Source: Actinomycetota bacterium
Lineage (GTDB): Bacteria; Actinomycetota; Actinomycetes; S36-B12; UBA5976
NCBI GenBank assembly: GCA_017853815.1
Contig: JAFMIT010000039.1
Coordinates: forward strand, 1-13,428
Reading direction: 5' to 3'
Length of the DNA: 13,428 nt
The notes below the pieces were generated by a model, which saw only the letters and a program-made list of their open reading frames with translations, was not told the origin of the DNA and made no database searches. The stretch's first letter is position 1. Each line of letters begins with the position of its first letter. Both the position numbers and the translations under genes were made by a program. Below, one piece after another: positions 1 through 5,898 of this stretch.

Positions 1-24
1 GGGCTGTGCCAACTGGCACAGCCC
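1..24 (-). terminator. Perfect 10-bp hairpin downstream of the leftmost gene
   Basis: GGGCTGTGCC (1-10) and GGCACAGCCC (15-24) are perfect inverted repeats around a 4-base loop, 21 bases beyond the stop codon of the minus-strand oxidoreductase gene. This position fits an intrinsic terminator for that gene. The T-tract of a minus-strand terminator would lie left of base 1 and cannot be seen. It could equally serve a gene entering from the left. Confidence 0.55.
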
Positions 25-45
25 CTCAAGGTTTTGAGTGTTTGC

Positions 46-1272
46 TTAGCGCTGGACCTTAGAAGCGTCCTCTTCGCGAATCTTCCATTCAGGGCCGAAC
101 TCAGCGACTTTGTTGAGGAAAGGCATGGGATCAAACCATTCGGGTCCATTGACGCCTTCTGGCTTCCATACGCCTTCGTGAAGTAGCTCGAGGGCGATAA
201 CCGGATTGAGTGCGGTTTGCCACACCACTGCCTGGTCTCCGTATTCCGCCATTGACCATTCGTTATCAACGACGTGGTAGATGTAGACAGCCTTGGGATT
301 GCCCTCTTTATCGAGGCCTTCGACGTAGGTGCCAGCGCAGGTCTTGCCTTTCATCTTGGAACCAAGAGTGGCAGGGTCTGGAAGCGCTGCTGCGAGGAGA
401 TCGCGCGGGGAGATGCTGACGCCTTGGACTTCGACGTTCTCACGACGATCCATGCCAATGAGATGGATGGTCTTGAGCACGTTGATGAACTCAGCACCGA
501 GGCCGTACTTGAAGTTGACTTTACGGGCATCGACTTTTTGTGGGATGAGAACAACTTCCTCGTGTTCCACATTCACACATTCGACTGGTCCAATTCCTTC
601 AGGGAAATCGAAGATTTCTGGCTCGCTAAAGGGTTCGGTCGAATACCAACCTTTGCCGTCTTCCCACACCAGCGGTGGATTGAGGCATTCCTCAATCGTC
701 GTCCAGATCGAGAACGACGGCGCAAAGTCGTAACCCTCAACGGTCAGATTCGAGCCGTCGAGGACTGTCACCTGGTCGATGCGCGAAAAGAGTTCGTCTG
801 ATGCGTAACGCGCGAACACGTCACTCATTCCGGGCTCAATTCCCATTCCAACAAGGGCATAGATACCGCGCTCTGACCAGTTCCAGTCACGGGCAAATTG
901 TTCGTCGCCAAGCTTCACACCCGTTTCGGTGTGAGGCAGTAGCGGATGTGGACGCGACAAAGACATTGCCATGTCCATGTAGTTCACTCGTTCTAGTTCG
1001 CATGCTAAGAAAATGGGCATGACAAATCGTGGATCAACAGCGTTGATCACAATCTCGGTTTTAGTTTCCCGAATCAATTCTCGAATAGCCTCAAGATCAG
1101 AGGCATTCACTTCTGCTGCGCTAAAGCGCGGATCATCTAAACGCTTAACAGCGGCTTGGGCCTTTTCAAGTGTGTAATCGGCCACAACCATCGATGTTAA
1201 GAAATTACGACGCGAAGCGATGTTCGCAATTGCCCGTCCGACTCCACCTGCTCCAATGACCAGGGTCCTCAC
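46..1272 (-). CDS. Saccharopine dehydrogenase / carboxynorspermidine synthase-like NAD(P)-dependent oxidoreductase
   Basis: A 408-residue cytosolic oxidoreductase of the saccharopine dehydrogenase superfamily. The N-terminal Rossmann fold shows GAGGVG at residues 7-12, and Asp32 at the end of the second strand favours NAD(H) over NADP(H). Overall length, the GMGIEPGMSDVFARYA block near residue 142 and the LPDPATLG...GKTCAGTYVEG region in the C-terminal half resemble carboxynorspermidine synthase (CANSDH) more than lysine-pathway saccharopine dehydrogenase, judged from memory of the Vibrio enzyme. CANSDH reductively condenses a diamine with aspartate semialdehyde. A homospermidine synthase lies about 1.4 kb away, which supports a polyamine role, but no carboxynorspermidine decarboxylase is present here. 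The GTG start is preceded by AAGGGG at a 9-base spacing. Family assignment is firm; the substrate is not. Confidence 0.8.
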   Translation of the reverse strand: MRTLVIGAGGVGRAIANIASRRNFLTSMVVADYTLEKAQAAVKRLDDPRFSAAEVNASDLEAIRELIRETKTEIVINAVDPRFVMPIFLACELERVNYMDMAMSLSRPHPLLPHTETGVKLGDEQFARDWNWSERGIYALVGMGIEPGMSDVFARYASDELFSRIDQVTVLDGSNLTVEGYDFAPSFSIWTTIEECLNPPLVWEDGKGWYSTEPFSEPEIFDFPEGIGPVECVNVEHEEVVLIPQKVDARKVNFKYGLGAEFINVLKTIHLIGMDRRENVEVQGVSISPRDLLAAALPDPATLGSKMKGKTCAGTYVEGLDKEGNPKAVYIYHVVDNEWSMAEYGDQAVVWQTALNPVIALELLHEGVWKPEGVNGPEWFDPMPFLNKVAEFGPEWKIREEDASKVQR

Positions 1273-1342
1273 GGATTTTCACCCCTTACGGTGTTTGTAG
1301 TTGTCGGGGGAGGCTAGCACGACGAGCGTAGGATTTCGGGCC
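1273..1342. promoter_or_regulatory. Divergent promoter region between oxidoreductase and SulP genes
   Basis: These 70 bases separate two divergent starts, so both promoters should lie here or overlap the coding ends. The only element I can point to is TAGGAT (1329-1334), a TAnnnT-type -10 hexamer 8 bases before the ATG at 1343. If used, it would give an almost leaderless SulP transcript, which is common in actinobacteria. The same bases could serve as a weak ribosome binding site. I see no convincing -35 element or operator. Confidence 0.25.
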
Positions 1343-2605
1343 ATGAGGCCGCTACTCGATATGTATCGCGAAGAACTGGGCGGCAAACTTGTACATACCT
1401 CGGACATTCTTGCGGGGTTAACCGTCGCGGTTGTTGCTTTGCCTTTGGCCCTCGCGTTCGGGATCTCTTCAGAAATGGGTGCTGCGGCAGGTTTGGTTTC
1501 TGCCATTGTCGCTGGCATCGTGGCTGCGGCCCTTGGAGGTAGTCGATTTCAGGTTTCTGGCCCTACGGGTGCAATGACGGTGATTTTGTTGCCGATTGTG
1601 CATCGAGTCGGCATTCCTGGAGTTCTTGCGGCCGGCATGCTGGCAGGTGGGCTGTTGGTAGCCGCGGGTTTTCTAAAACTCGGCAGCCACATTCACAAAC
1701 TGCCGGTGTCACTCATCGAAGGTTTCACTGCTGGCATCGCTGTCGTCATTGCACTTCAACAGGTTCCGCTGATCTGGCCGAGTGCAACTCATTCGGATCA
1801 CATTGCCCTCACCGCCCTCCTCGATTTTTGGAGAAGTACTGAGAAACTTTCTACCAGTTCGATGATGGCTTTGGGTGTTGCTGCCACTTTGTACATAGCG
1901 CGACACAGATGGACACTTTGGCCCAAGAGCTTGATCGTGATTATTTCCGTCACGGCTTACTGCACGTGGGCTGACGTGGATATTGCCACTGTCGGCGAGC
2001 TACCCGCTCAGCTATTTACCTTTTCGTTCGACTTCTTAAGGCAGCCCAGCGGGCTGCTAGTCATCGTTCCTCCCGCGGTTAGTATCGCCATTCTTGCGGC
2101 TCTCGAAAGCTTGCTGTCAGCCAAAGTGGCTGACAATCTTCGTGGTGACAGCGAGCACGATGCGGATCGTGAGCTCGTTGGGCAGGGGGTTGCAAACCTG
2201 GTCACGCCGTTGTTTGGTGGTGTTCCCGCCACAGCAGCGCTTGCGCGCACTGCCGTCAACGTTCACGCAGGTGCTCAAACACGATTCGCTGCCATCTTTC
2301 ATGCGCTGGCGCTGGCCCTCGCGGTTGTTCTCCTCGCTGAAGTGGTTTCTGAAATTCCAATCGCGGCCCTTGCTGGTGTGCTCTGGGCGACCACTGCCCA
2401 GATGATCAAAATCAAGGAGCTGAAGGCCGAGGCCGCGCAAAGCAAGCTCGACGCATTGATTCTTGTCACCACATTTGTGACAACGATTCTCGTCGATTTA
2501 ATCTCAGCCGTGGCTCTCGGTACAGCGCTCTGGCTTCTCCTGCGCAGGCGCCTTACCTCACGTAGAGACGCAGTGGTGAACGAAGAAGAAACATTGGGCG
2601 ACTAG
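1343..2605 (+). CDS. SulP-family anion transporter lacking a STAS domain
   Basis: A polytopic inner-membrane protein of 420 residues from the ATG at 1343. An in-frame TTG at 1301 would add 14 residues but has no ribosome binding site and leaves little room for promoters. SulP hallmarks are visible: the first helix with GLTVAVVALPLALAFGIS (residues 25-42), the substrate-site motif QVSGPTGAMTV (70-80), and the core block ESLLSAKVADNLRGDSEHDADRE at about 255-277 followed by FGGVPATAALARTAVN. SulP proteins carry sulfate, bicarbonate or dicarboxylates by proton or sodium symport or anion exchange; the substrate cannot be read here. After the last helix (about 382-400) only 20 polar residues remain, so the usual C-terminal STAS domain is absent. 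It is divergent from the oxidoreductase gene and upstream of homospermidine synthase. Confidence 0.88.
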   Translation: MRPLLDMYREELGGKLVHTSDILAGLTVAVVALPLALAFGISSEMGAAAGLVSAIVAGIVAAALGGSRFQVSGPTGAMTVILLPIVHRVGIPGVLAAGMLAGGLLVAAGFLKLGSHIHKLPVSLIEGFTAGIAVVIALQQVPLIWPSATHSDHIALTALLDFWRSTEKLSTSSMMALGVAATLYIARHRWTLWPKSLIVIISVTAYCTWADVDIATVGELPAQLFTFSFDFLRQPSGLLVIVPPAVSIAILAALESLLSAKVADNLRGDSEHDADRELVGQGVANLVTPLFGGVPATAALARTAVNVHAGAQTRFAAIFHALALALAVVLLAEVVSEIPIAALAGVLWATTAQMIKIKELKAEAAQSKLDALILVTTFVTTILVDLISAVALGTALWLLLRRRLTSRRDAVVNEEETLGD

Positions 2606-2637
2606 CCTCACGGCGATTTTGATGCTGACTCGTGAGG
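2606..2637 (+). other. 7-bp inverted repeat directly after the SulP stop codon
   Basis: CCTCACG (2606-2612) and CGTGAGG (2631-2637) form a perfect 7-bp stem with an 18-base loop, beginning at the base after the SulP stop. No T-tract follows, so it is a poor intrinsic terminator. It may be a 3'-end stabiliser, a weak terminator or an operator overlapping the putative hss promoter. Confidence 0.3.
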
Positions 2638-2646
2638 ACTTAATGT
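2619..2646 (+). promoter_or_regulatory. Candidate promoter for homospermidine synthase
   Basis: TTGATG (2619-2624) and TAATGT (2641-2646) are separated by 16 bases and resemble -35 and -10 elements. Transcription would start near 2653, leaving a leader of about 39 bases before the TTG start of hss. The hexamers match the consensus only partly, and the -35 lies in the loop of the inverted repeat at 2606-2637. Confidence 0.28.
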
Positions 2647-2691
2647 TCGCCCGCTCGAAATTCCTGTTTTTGCCTATTTAATGGAGGTCCG

Positions 2692-4137
2692 TTGGCCGGT
2701 CAGTTTGAAGGACGCGTTCTCGTCCTCGGTGGAGGTTCAGTCTCACAGTGCACCGTTCCCCTTCTTCTAGAACACATCGTTAAGCGCCCAGAACAACTGA
2801 CAATCATGGACTATCAGGACATGACGCCGCGCTTCCAGGACGCCATTTCTGCAGGCGCCAATTTCATCTTCGGCAAGGTAGAGCAATCGAATCTTGATGA
2901 GCTTTTGTCGCAGCACGTAAGCCGCGGCGATGTCTTGCTCGATCTTGCCTGGAACATCGATGCGAACACCATCATTGGCTGGTGCCATGACAACGGTGTT
3001 CTCTACCTCAACACTTCTGTCGAAGAGTGGGATCCGTACGAGTCGCAGACTGATCGCGATCCTCGCGAGCGCACGCTGCTTGTTCGCCACCAGAAGATGC
3101 AGCAGATGAAGTCCGAATGGACTGAAGCTGGCCCAACCGCTGTGGTCGAGCACGGCGCTAACCCAGGTTTGGTGTCTCACTTCGTCAAGCGGGCGTTGAC
3201 CGATATTGCTGCCGAATGCATTGCGCAGAACATTCTTGGCGAGGAACTTGAAGCCGACGTTCGCGTGGCTTTGTCCGAACGCGATTTCGCCCGTCTCGCG
3301 CACTTGTTGACCGTCAAGGTCATTCACGTTTCTGAACGCGACACGCAGGTCACCGACCAGCCGAAAGTTCCTGGCGAATTCGTCAACACCTGGTCTGTTG
3401 CTGGTTTTCATGAAGAAGGCATTGCGCCTGCTGAACTTGGCTGGGGAACGCACGAAAAGAAGCTTCCTCGCAACGGTCTGAAGCACGAAACATCTGACAC
3501 CCAAATCTGTATTGCACAGCCGGGTGCTACGACGTGGGTTCGTTCGTGGGTGCCTAATTACGAAATCAACGGCATGGTGGTTCGTCACGGTGAGGCTTAC
3601 ACCATCGCCAAGCATCTGACGGTGACGGACGAAAACGGTGTCGAGATCTATCGCCCGACCGTTCATTACGCGTACTGCCCAAGCGACGCAGCGATTGCTT
3701 CAATGCGTGAGCTCCAAGCAAACAACTGGGAATTCCCAACCCGCGAACGCATTATGAACAACGAGATCATCGACGGTGAAGATCGCCTAGGTGTTCTGCT
3801 CATGGGTCACCCATTGACCGCATGGTGGACTGGCTCGCTGTTGTCGATTCATGACGCCCGCAAACTGGTTCCCAATCAGAGCGCCACGACCTTGCAAGTT
3901 GCTGCTTCTGTGTACGCCTGCACCAAGTGGATGATCGACAACCCTGGCGCTGGTCTTTGTGTACCAGACGATTTGCCTTGGGACGAAGTGCTTGAGGTGG
4001 CTTACCCCTACCTTGGCGAATTCCACTCTGGAGCAACAGATTGGACTCCACTCAAGAACCGGGTGGACCTCTTCGCGAAGTGGGACGACACCGAGGTCGA
4101 CTCCGATCCATGGCAGTTCGGCAACTTCCTCATCTAG
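2692..4137 (+). CDS. hss: Homospermidine synthase (NAD-dependent)
   Basis: Makes sym-homospermidine from two putrescines, or from putrescine and spermidine, using tightly bound NAD+ in the cytosol. At 481 residues it matches the bacterial enzyme's usual length (about 477) and aligns from end to end with my recollection of the Blastochloris viridis enzyme. The Rossmann motif GGGSVSQCTVP is at residues 13-23. The signature FVNTWSVAGF...PAELGWGT (230-253) holds Trp234, equivalent to the cation-pi tryptophan W229, and Glu242 (E237). Glu111, Asn157, Glu215, His299 and Glu301 fit the other known active-site positions. One position, Asn88, stands where that enzyme has Asp94. The C-terminus TDWTPL...SDPWQFGNFLI is typical. 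The TTG start follows GGAGG (2683-2687) at a 4-base spacing. A hairpin ends the transcript. Confidence 0.95.
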   Translation: MAGQFEGRVLVLGGGSVSQCTVPLLLEHIVKRPEQLTIMDYQDMTPRFQDAISAGANFIFGKVEQSNLDELLSQHVSRGDVLLDLAWNIDANTIIGWCHDNGVLYLNTSVEEWDPYESQTDRDPRERTLLVRHQKMQQMKSEWTEAGPTAVVEHGANPGLVSHFVKRALTDIAAECIAQNILGEELEADVRVALSERDFARLAHLLTVKVIHVSERDTQVTDQPKVPGEFVNTWSVAGFHEEGIAPAELGWGTHEKKLPRNGLKHETSDTQICIAQPGATTWVRSWVPNYEINGMVVRHGEAYTIAKHLTVTDENGVEIYRPTVHYAYCPSDAAIASMRELQANNWEFPTRERIMNNEIIDGEDRLGVLLMGHPLTAWWTGSLLSIHDARKLVPNQSATTLQVAASVYACTKWMIDNPGAGLCVPDDLPWDEVLEVAYPYLGEFHSGATDWTPLKNRVDLFAKWDDTEVDSDPWQFGNFLI

Positions 4138-4150
4138 TTACAGCTCGCTC

Positions 4151-4190
4151 GAAGGCCCGACCCTCCGGTTGGGCCTTCAGCATTTGTTGA
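4151..4190 (+). terminator. Terminator hairpin after hss
   Basis: GAAGGCCCGACC (4151-4162) pairs with GGTTGGGCCTTC (4167-4178) over 12 positions with one G-U pair and a 4-base loop. It begins 13 bases after the hss stop. The tail (CATTTGTTG) is only moderately T-rich, so termination efficiency is uncertain, but the stem is strong and correctly placed. Confidence 0.75.
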
Positions 4191-4222
4191 GCGTGTGTCG
4201 CCTCAGATCTGTCTCTGGTGAC

Positions 4223-4228
4223 TAAAAT
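4223..4228 (+). promoter_or_regulatory. Candidate -10 element for the coiled-coil gene
   Basis: TAAAAT matches five of six bases of TATAAT and lies 28 bases before the ATG at 4257. I find no good -35 at 16-18 bases upstream. With the terminator just upstream, a new promoter is expected in this interval. Confidence 0.35.
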
Positions 4229-4256
4229 CGGGGAACTATCGCTTGTGGAGGCACTT

Positions 4257-5000
4257 ATGTCTGAAGAACTGATTGACGATAACCGCCGTCGAGTATTCGA
4301 CTGGATCGGTTACCGCCGTGACAACAACATCGCCGTTGAGTCTCTCAGCGCAGGCGAGCTTGTTGATGTCGTCAAGCAGCTCGAGACTGAAGTTGCCACC
4401 TTGCGCGTCCAGAAGAATCTTGCTGATCTCGAAGGCGTTGAACTCGAAGCGTTGGCTTCGGAGACTGCCTCGATGATGCTCGCCGCGGTGCACCGTCGCG
4501 AAGCAGAAGCCAAGGCTCTTGCTAAGGACGTTGTTGCTAAGGCCGACAAAGATGCCGAGAAGCTCATTGCGCAGGCACAACGTAAGTCTGATGAGATTGC
4601 AGCAGAAGCTGAACGTCAACTCCAGGCAGCGATTTCAAAGGCAAAAGCGACAGTGGATACAGCTGAGTCTGAAGCTGCAACCCTGCGCCGGAATGTCGAG
4701 ACCGAAACCACCAATCTGCGCGCTTCGGCTGAAGCACACGCTCAGCAAGTGATGAGTGACGCCACCAAGTGGGCAGAAGCGACTCGTCGCGCCGCTATCG
4801 AGCAGGCGAATGAGATTCGTCGCCAAGTTGCTGGTGCGATTGCAGCGTCACGTGACGCCCACCGTGATGTACTTGATGCTCATGACAAGGCGAAGCAGGC
4901 CAGTGAGAAGGCGCAGAAGCTTGTGGCTGCTGCGGCCGAAGGTCTCGACAACAATGCTGTGGAGCTTCATGCAGCTCTTCAAGAAATCATCGACAAGTAA
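4257..5000 (+). CDS. Alanine-rich coiled-coil protein, possibly DivIVA-like
   Basis: A 247-residue soluble protein I cannot assign firmly. Residues 1-30 are mixed; from about 32 to 247 it is almost continuous predicted helix rich in Ala, Glu, Lys, Arg and Gln, with heptad-like spacing, no signal peptide and no membrane segment. A segment at 31-50 (SAGELVDVVKQLETEVATLR) loosely recalls the start of DivIVA/Wag31-type coiled coils, but the DivIVA N-terminal membrane-binding motif is not evident. Polar-growth scaffold, cytoskeletal filament (FilP/Scy-like) or ATP-synthase-stalk-like helix are all compatible. ATG 4257 is chosen over an in-frame GTG at 4218 because GGAGG (4247-4251) lies 5 bases upstream and the -10 candidate lies between the two. 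The DUF4287 gene follows after 26 bases and may be co-transcribed. Confidence 0.75.
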   Translation: MSEELIDDNRRRVFDWIGYRRDNNIAVESLSAGELVDVVKQLETEVATLRVQKNLADLEGVELEALASETASMMLAAVHRREAEAKALAKDVVAKADKDAEKLIAQAQRKSDEIAAEAERQLQAAISKAKATVDTAESEAATLRRNVETETTNLRASAEAHAQQVMSDATKWAEATRRAAIEQANEIRRQVAGAIAASRDAHRDVLDAHDKAKQASEKAQKLVAAAAEGLDNNAVELHAALQEIIDK

Positions 5001-5026
5001 GTCTTGGTTGAAGGTTTAGTTCGAGT

Positions 5027-5236
5027 ATGAGCGAAAAAGTTTCCGGTCCAGCTTCGTACTTTCCCTCGATTGAGAAAAAGTACGGGCAGCCGATGGATTA
5101 TTGGTTCGGATTGCTCGAGCCGAAGACTGTTCTCAAGCACATGGAGATGGTCGCTTTCCTCAAATCTGAGCACGGTATGGGTCACGGCCATGCCAACGCC
5201 GCAGTGGCGTATTTCCGCGCGAAACGCGGGCTGTAA
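5027..5236 (+). CDS. DUF4287 domain protein
   Basis: A 69-residue soluble protein that is essentially one DUF4287 domain. The recognisable pattern is SYFPSIEKKYGQPMDYW near the N-terminus, then KHMEMVAFLKSEHGMGHGHANAAVAYFRA (about residues 37-65). Members occur alone or fused to DUF5655 and their biochemical role is unknown to me. The His-rich GHGHAN turn could bind a ligand, but this is inference. It lies 26 bases after the coiled-coil gene, with only a weak AAGG 12 bases upstream of the ATG, so translational coupling or weak initiation is likely. The SOS promoter of the next operon begins 8 bases after its stop. Confidence 0.85.
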   Translation: MSEKVSGPASYFPSIEKKYGQPMDYWFGLLEPKTVLKHMEMVAFLKSEHGMGHGHANAAVAYFRAKRGL

Positions 5237-5244
5237 CCAGATAG

Positions 5245-5273
5245 TTGACAGGAACCCAGTAGAGCGGTTTACT
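5245..5273 (+). promoter_or_regulatory. Promoter of the DUF6504-dnaE2-dinB operon
   Basis: A perfect -35 TTGACA (5245-5250), a 17-base spacer and a -10 TTTACT (5268-5273, four of six consensus bases) predict transcription from about 5280. The LexA site begins at 5281, so repressor binding would cover the start point. No other promoter of comparable quality is visible before the DUF6504 gene. Confidence 0.7.
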
Positions 5274-5280
5274 TGCCTTA

Positions 5281-5296
5281 TCGAACAAATGTTCGA
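5281..5296 (+). promoter_or_regulatory. SOS box (LexA-binding site), with extra half-site to 5307
   Basis: TCGAACAAATGTTCGA is a perfect TCGAAC-N4-GTTCGA palindrome, the LexA site known from mycobacteria and other Gram-positives. A further GTTCGA half-site starts at 5302, 11 bases after the first right half, which might let a second LexA dimer bind weakly. The location at the predicted transcription start and upstream of translesion polymerase genes makes LexA control very likely. Confidence 0.9.
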
Positions 5297-5329
5297 CAAT
5301 TGTTCGAATAGCGACACGTCTCCCTGAAC

Positions 5330-5400
5330 GAGTCGCAACGCAAGACACCCCGGCTGGCTGCGGTCCTCGACCCACCCCAGCCAGTAGTGGGTTGCCGCTC
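5330..5400 (+). ncRNA. Predicted multi-stem RNA in the SOS operon leader
   Basis: The outer stem pairs GAGTCGCAAC (5330-5339) with GTTGCCGCTC (5391-5400): nine of ten positions, including one G-U. Inside it CTGGCTG (5354-5360) pairs with CAGCCAG (5378-5384), and inside that GGTC (5362-5365) pairs with GACC (5369-5372) around the loop CTC. Three nested stems in 71 bases are more than expected by chance for a spacer, but I could not compute folding energy or covariation. It may be a leader regulatory element or an SOS-induced small RNA. I do not recognise a named family. Confidence 0.4.
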
Positions 5401-5411
5401 CTAGGTGGCGC

Positions 5412-5454
5412 CATTCGGCGGGCTTATACCTGTATGGGTTGAGTCCGCCGGATG
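5412..5454 (+). other. Second stem-loop in the SOS operon leader
   Basis: CATTCGGCGGG (5412-5422) pairs with TCCGCCGGATG (5444-5454): 11 positions, two of them G-U, around a 21-base loop. The loop contains the short palindrome ATAC-CT-GTAT (5426-5435). No T-tract follows, so it is not a standard terminator. Its right arm contains the ATG of the 32-residue leader frame, which would be hidden by pairing. Confidence 0.4.
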
Positions 5455-5460
5455 AGTCTT

Positions 5461-5491
5461 GTGTGGATGGAACGTGTGAATGGATTGTGTG
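5461..5491 (+). repeat. GTGTG-led 13-base tandem repeat
   Basis: GTGTGGATGGA (5461-5471) and GTGTGAATGGA (5474-5484) are followed by a third GTGTG at 5487, all at exact 13-base spacing. It lies in the untranslated leader of the SOS operon. It could be a protein- or RNA-binding array or chance. Confidence 0.35.
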
Positions 5492-5565
5492 CGGGTCGGC
5501 CACCTTCCATGGGTCGCCAGGTTCCATGCCAGACCGATGACCAGACCTGAGATTAGAAGCGCCCA

Positions 5566-5898
5566 ATGTCTAAGAACGTATTTCAACGACCCGATTCCCT
5601 TGAACTCCACATGATCGACCGCGACGGAATTCCCGAGTCTTTTCGATGGCATGACCATCGTTACGTCGTCCAAAGAATTGTGATGCACTGGGTCGAATCC
5701 GGCCCGTGGTGGCAAAACCTGTCGCGCAGTTTCTTCACCGGCGAGTTTGCCGACGCCGACGCTGGAGATGTCACGTGGCACATCTGGAGAGTCGAAGCGC
5801 AGAGCATGGGTGGAATCTTGCTCGCTGACGTCGCGCAGCGAGTGTCGTTGTTTTCTTCGAGCTCTGACCCCTGGCGAATGATTCGAGTGCTCGACTGA
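5566..5898 (+). CDS. DUF6504 family protein of the dnaE2 operon
   Basis: A 110-residue soluble protein. The diagnostic pattern is a strand pair ending in FRWHDHRYVVQRIVMHWVESGPWW (about residues 26-49), then WHIWRVEA (68-75) and a C-terminal DPWRMIRVLD, matching actinobacterial DUF6504. Members are typically encoded beside imuB/dnaE2-type translesion polymerase genes, so an accessory role in the mutasome is inferred from context; no biochemical activity is known to me. It is the first gene after the SOS promoter and its long leader. The upstream in-frame stop at 5554 fixes the start region, and AGAAG (5555-5559) is a weak ribosome binding site. Its TGA overlaps the ATG of dnaE2 by one base, so the two are probably translationally coupled. 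Confidence 0.82.
   Translation: MSKNVFQRPDSLELHMIDRDGIPESFRWHDHRYVVQRIVMHWVESGPWWQNLSRSFFTGEFADADAGDVTWHIWRVEAQSMGGILLADVAQRVSLFSSSSDPWRMIRVLD

Larger units (their letters stand above)
5237..5565 (+). promoter_or_regulatory. 329-base gene-free interval: SOS promoter plus long structured leader
   Basis: This interval holds, in order, a promoter (5245-5273), a perfect SOS box (5281-5296) with an extra half-site, a predicted multi-stem RNA (5330-5400), a second stem-loop (5412-5454), three phased GTGTG repeats (5461-5491) and CCAGACC twice at a 12-base spacing (5529-5535, 5541-5547). No plus-strand frame gives a convincing protein. The longest ATG frame encodes 32 residues (5452-5550) without a good ribosome binding site. 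Minus-strand frames crossing it run antisense into the DUF4287 or DUF6504 genes and look like shadows. Confidence 0.7.

Noticed and set aside
274..801. 175-codon plus-strand frame opposite the oxidoreductase gene
   Set aside because: Shadow of a well-supported minus-strand gene; no recognisable protein pattern.
2767..3666. 299-codon open frame antisense to homospermidine synthase
   Set aside because: It lies entirely within a gene with end-to-end family similarity, its translation resembles no known protein, and no ribosome binding site or promoter supports it.
4218..4256. GTG at 4218 as start of the coiled-coil gene
   Set aside because: The ATG at 4257 has GGAGG at ideal spacing, and the likely -10 element TAAAAT (4223-4228) would lie inside the extended coding region.
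5412..5454. Stem-loop considered as an intrinsic terminator or attenuator
   Set aside because: No T-tract follows the right arm, so I list it as a structure without assigning termination.
5461..5491. GTGTG repeats considered as part of a CRISPR or integron-type array
   Set aside because: Units are only 13 bases apart with no spacers, and no associated genes are present.
4979..5566. 195-codon minus-strand frame spanning the DUF4287 gene and the SOS leader
   Set aside because: It runs antisense through a recognisable domain gene and across the SOS promoter, and its composition looks random (rich in Ser, Arg, His and Pro with no domain pattern).
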